A stretch of DNA of 7,542 bases from Phytohabitans sp036906915. GTDB taxonomy: Bacteria; Actinomycetota; Actinomycetes; Mycobacteriales; Micromonosporaceae. The notes below the pieces were generated by a model. The model was not told the DNA's origin. It made no database searches and was given only the letters and a program-made list of their open reading frames with translations. Positions 5,785 to 7,542 of this stretch are shown here, piece by piece. The translations under genes and the position numbers were made by a program. The stretch lies in contig NZ_JBAKHX010000157.1 of NCBI RefSeq assembly GCF_036906915.1, positions 1 to 7,542 on the forward strand. The letters are read 5' to 3'. The first letter of the stretch is position 1. Each line of letters starts with the position of its first letter.

Positions 5785-5815
5785 GCACCGGGACACCCCG
5801 TCCGTGTCCCGGTGC
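5785..5815 (+). terminator. Perfect 12-bp hairpin terminator
   Basis: GCACCGGGACAC (5785-5796) pairs perfectly with GTGTCCCGGTGC (5804-5815) around a 7-nt loop. No T-run follows directly, but strong hairpins without U-tracts are common terminators in high-GC actinomycetes. It would end transcription from the DUF4142 gene or the preceding structured region, before the glycosylase gene. Confidence 0.68.
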
Positions 5816-5887
5816 TCGCGTCTGTGCGGCCCCTTTCAGGGTTGGGGAAGCCTACCAGCCACTTCGCTCCCGTGGCAGAGTTTGGTC

Positions 5888-6787
5888 GTGCATCGGGTGC
5901 TGACGCCGCCAGACGGTTACCACCTGGCAGGGTCGGTCGGGCTGCTGCCAATGGGCCAGCATGACCCATGCGCCCGCTTCGTCGACGGCGCATTCTGGTA
6001 CGCAAGCCGCACACCAGACGGTCCTGGCACGCTATCGCTGCGCCGTGACGGCCACCAGATCGCCGCGACCGGATACGGGCCGGGCGCCGCCTGGCTGCTC
6101 GACCAGGCCGATGCGGTGGCCGGTCTGCACGACGACGTCAGCGGCTTCGCTGACCTCGCCGCCGCGCATCCCCTGGTCGCGCGCCTGGCGCGCACCCACG
6201 CCGGCCTCCGGCTGCCGGCAACCGGCCAACTCTTTCCCCGGCTGCTGCGCGCCATCCTCGAACAGAAGGTCACCGGCAAGGAGGCCTACCGCGGGTACGT
6301 GAAGGCGGTGCGGCACTTCAGCGAGCCGGCGCCCGGGCCGGTGGAGCGGTTGTGGCTGCCGCCCGACGCGGCGGCGGTCGCCGCGGCACCGTACTGGGTC
6401 TTCCACCCCTTTGGGGTGGAGCAGCGGCGCGCCGACACGCTTCGCCGGGCCGCCGCGGCCGCCGCGCGGCTTGAGAAATGCGCGGACAGTACGGAAGCCA
6501 CCACGCGCCTGGTCGCTATCGCCGGCATCGGGCCGTGGACAGCCGCGGAGGTGGTACGGGTGGTTTTCGGCGACGCCGACGCGGTATCGATCGGCGACTA
6601 CCACATTCCCAACACCGTGGCCTGGGCATTGGCTGGCGAACCGCGCGGTGACGACGCCCGGATGCTCGCATTGTTGGCGCCATTTCCGGGGCACCGCGGA
6701 CGCGTTTGTGTGCTGTTGGAAAAAGCGGGAATTGCAGCACCCCGGTACGGGCCGCGGATGCCCCTCCGCTCGTTCGCGCGCTTCTGA
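5888..6787 (+). CDS. AlkA-like DNA-3-methyladenine glycosylase (HhH-GPD family)
   Basis: This 299-residue cytoplasmic enzyme should excise alkylated bases and start base-excision repair. The N-terminal part (about 1-105) resembles the AlkA-type beta domain of actinobacterial relatives (HDPCAR, then WYASRTPDGPGTLSL). The helical part contains LLRAILEQKVTGKEA at 119-133, where glycosylases of this superfamily carry their conserved EQ(Q/K)V.. helix. The helix-hairpin-helix LVAIAGIGPWTAAEVV spans 208-223, and the catalytic aspartate D237 lies in GDYHIPN (236-242), matching D238 of E. coli AlkA. The end, GHRGRVCVLLEKAGIAAPRYGPR, is typical of the family. The start is uncertain: the frame is open from 5804, but the extra 28 residues look non-homologous and would overlap the terminator hairpin. 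GTG 5888 gives the expected N-terminus, has no ribosome-binding site, and has a weak -10-like CAGAGT 6 nt before it, so leaderless initiation is possible. GTG 5897 is an alternative. Confidence 0.9.
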   Translation: MHRVLTPPDGYHLAGSVGLLPMGQHDPCARFVDGAFWYASRTPDGPGTLSLRRDGHQIAATGYGPGAAWLLDQADAVAGLHDDVSGFADLAAAHPLVARLARTHAGLRLPATGQLFPRLLRAILEQKVTGKEAYRGYVKAVRHFSEPAPGPVERLWLPPDAAAVAAAPYWVFHPFGVEQRRADTLRRAAAAAARLEKCADSTEATTRLVAIAGIGPWTAAEVVRVVFGDADAVSIGDYHIPNTVAWALAGEPRGDDARMLALLAPFPGHRGRVCVLLEKAGIAAPRYGPRMPLRSFARF

Positions 6788-6819
6788 CCTGGGAAGTTAA
6801 AAAATCTTGCCCGACGCTG

Positions 6820-6885
6820 AACCGTCGGCATCATCCGAACGGGGGATGCCATAGCGTTGAACGCTCCGGCATAAATTTCCTTTAA
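6820..6885 (+). repeat. Conserved intergenic element, copy B (upstream of the 7113 gene)
   Basis: This 66-bp segment is the partner of 4642-4709. P2 is conserved: GGCATCATCC (6827-6836) pairs with GGGGGATGCC (6841-6850) around the same GAAC loop, with the same A.G mismatch. Compared with copy A, one G-C pair becomes U.G and one G.U becomes G-C, so pairing is kept. P3 becomes AGCGT/ACGCT (6853-6857 with 6861-6865), stronger than in copy A. P1 shrinks to CCG/CGG (6822-6824 with 6867-6869). A palindrome, TTTCCTTTAAGGAAA (6876-6890), overlaps the 3' edge. The -35 of a putative promoter begins 35 bp downstream. Confidence 0.72.
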
Positions 6886-6920
6886 GGAAAGTGCGGAAAG
6901 CTTAATTCCTTCTTCTCGGC

Positions 6921-6950
6921 TTGACACTTATAGAGCTGCGCTTTTAGGTT
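6921..6950 (+). promoter_or_regulatory. Putative sigma-A-like promoter of the 7113 gene
   Basis: A consensus -35 TTGACA (6921-6926), an 18-nt spacer and TAGGTT (6945-6950, TAnnnT) point to initiation near 6957. Spacer length and distance from the conserved element resemble the 4747-4776 promoter. Confidence 0.6.
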
Positions 6951-6956
6951 GGGATC

Positions 6957-7112
6957 GCAGAAAAACGTGGTGCGAACTCGTCGCGAATGTCAATCCCGTA
7001 GGCGTAGGTCGGCACCCGTTCCGGACATCGTGTGTAGCAGAGAGGCAAAACCTCAACTGGACGACGCCTGCCCACCGCGCCGCCCTCGATGAGAAGGAGA
7101 AGGTATCCCCAC
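6957..7112 (+). other. Long 5' leader of the 7113 gene
   Basis: This closes the 325-bp gene-free stretch 6788-7112, whose earlier part holds conserved element B and the promoter. The leader of about 156 nt can form GTAGGCGT/ACGCCTGC (6998-7005 with 7064-7071, one G.U) enclosing GAGG/CCTC (7042-7045 with 7051-7054). It ends in the purine-rich AAGGAGAAGG (7094-7103) before ATG 7113. No riboswitch family is recognised. No coding frame on either strand looks real. Confidence 0.4.
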
Positions 7113-7542
7113 ATGTACAGGTCGGCACAACGGCGCAGCTCGACCATGAGCAGTAGGACCAAGCGCATCATCGGTGTGCTAGCGACGCTCGTGGTGTTCG
7201 GCGGCATCATCACCGTGACTCAGGTCTCGTCCGCGCGCGAGCGCAACCGAGGGCGTGCACCGGCCGCTTGCCGCCCGGCTCCGAACGGCACCGCGCCGGA
7301 GGGCCAGCAGAACGTCACGCAGACCCGCCAGAACGGTCGCACGGTCCGGAACTACTGGGGTGACGGCCAGGCGTGTACGGGTACGGGGGCACCCACGACA
7401 CCACCCAGCAACAACAACGGCACGCAGGGCCCCAACCAGCCCTCCACGCAGGCGCCGACCACCACCGCGCCGCCGCCGTTGAACAAGGAGCCGAACACGT
7501 GTGAGGAAGGCAGCAACCTGCCGATCCACGATGGTTTCCAGA
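7113..7542 (+). CDS. Exported Pro/Thr/Asn-rich surface protein, 5' part (runs off window)
   Basis: Only the first 143 residues are present, and the frame is open to the window end. The N-terminus is basic (MYRSAQRRSS, then SSRTKR), followed by a hydrophobic helix at about 18-38 (RIIGVLATLVVFGGIITVTQV). That is either a signal peptide cleaved near SSA (39-41) or a signal anchor. The exported part begins with a segment bearing C53 and C88 (CRPAPNGTAPEGQQ and YWGDGQACTG), then a low-complexity Pro/Thr/Asn/Gln linker (about 92-122). C130 in NTCEEGSNLPIHDGFQ marks the beginning of what is likely a folded domain. I do not recognise the function with confidence; the last segment recalls conserved hypothetical secreted proteins of Micromonosporaceae. 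ATG 7113 is chosen for the GGAG/AGG ribosome-binding site at 7096-7103. ATG 7146 is a possible start but has no such site. It has its own promoter and conserved element copy B upstream. Confidence 0.8.
   Translation, partial: MYRSAQRRSSTMSSRTKRIIGVLATLVVFGGIITVTQVSSARERNRGRAPAACRPAPNGTAPEGQQNVTQTRQNGRTVRNYWGDGQACTGTGAPTTPPSNNNGTQGPNQPSTQAPTTTAPPPLNKEPNTCEEGSNLPIHDGFQ

Noticed and set aside
5381..5788. 135-codon minus-strand frame across the end of the DUF4142 gene
   Set aside because: It overlaps the DUF4142 coding region antisense and shows no recognisable motif.
7041..7070. GGCAAAACC resembling the GGGCAAACC motif of c-di-GMP-I riboswitches
   Set aside because: The paired helix that should follow and the GGGACGCAAAGCC-like partner are missing, so the match is a short coincidence.
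6928..7128. 66-codon minus-strand frame in the 7113 leader
   Set aside because: It lies antisense to a clear promoter, leader and ribosome-binding site and has no protein-like features.

Overview
The window is high-GC DNA with strong GC bias at third codon positions, GTG starts, apparently leaderless promoters and an actinobacterial gene set. An actinomycete of the Micromonosporaceae type (Micromonospora, Actinoplanes or Dactylosporangium relatives) fits best. That assignment rests on general resemblance and was not tested by a search.

Layout. Positions 72-1199 (minus) encode an ATP-dependent DNA ligase of the LigC type. It diverges, across a 39-bp gap, from a class I methyltransferase/spermidine-synthase-fold protein (1239-2099, plus). 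Next comes a cell-envelope signalling block, all on the plus strand. It holds an ECF sigma factor resembling mycobacterial SigL (2351-2911) and, overlapping it by ATGA, a membrane anti-sigma factor with a zinc-type HxxxCxxC motif and a large extracytoplasmic part (2908-3720). A COG4315-type lipoprotein (3889-4566) and a DUF4142 protein with signal peptide and C-terminal membrane anchor (4829-5566) follow. An AlkA-like DNA glycosylase occupies 5888-6787. The 5' part of a secreted or membrane-anchored Pro/Thr/Asn-rich protein (7113 to the window end) closes the window.

How the genes may work together. The sigma/anti-sigma pair probably senses an envelope or redox condition. A plausible ECF-type promoter (AAC, 15 nt, TACG) lies before the lipoprotein, and a weaker one lies before the sigma gene, so the lipoprotein may be a direct target and the sigma factor may be autoregulated. 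The ligase and the glycosylase are DNA-repair genes flanking this block; no functional link to it is visible.

Most notable. (1) A roughly 67-bp intergenic element occurs twice, at 4642-4709 and 6820-6885, with about 80% identity. Each copy could form a hairpin with a conserved GAAC loop and a conserved A.G mismatch, with pair-preserving changes in the stem. Each lies 35-37 bp upstream of a sigma-A-like promoter with an 18-bp spacer, ahead of a gene for an exported protein. (2) The 5567-5887 gap is packed with nested inverted repeats closed by an 11-bp stem and followed by a 12-bp terminator-like hairpin. This is a candidate structured RNA. Both are unidentified here and are the best leads for something undescribed.

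No tRNA, rRNA, CRISPR array, transposase or phage gene was seen. Positions 1-71 hold no feature I can support.
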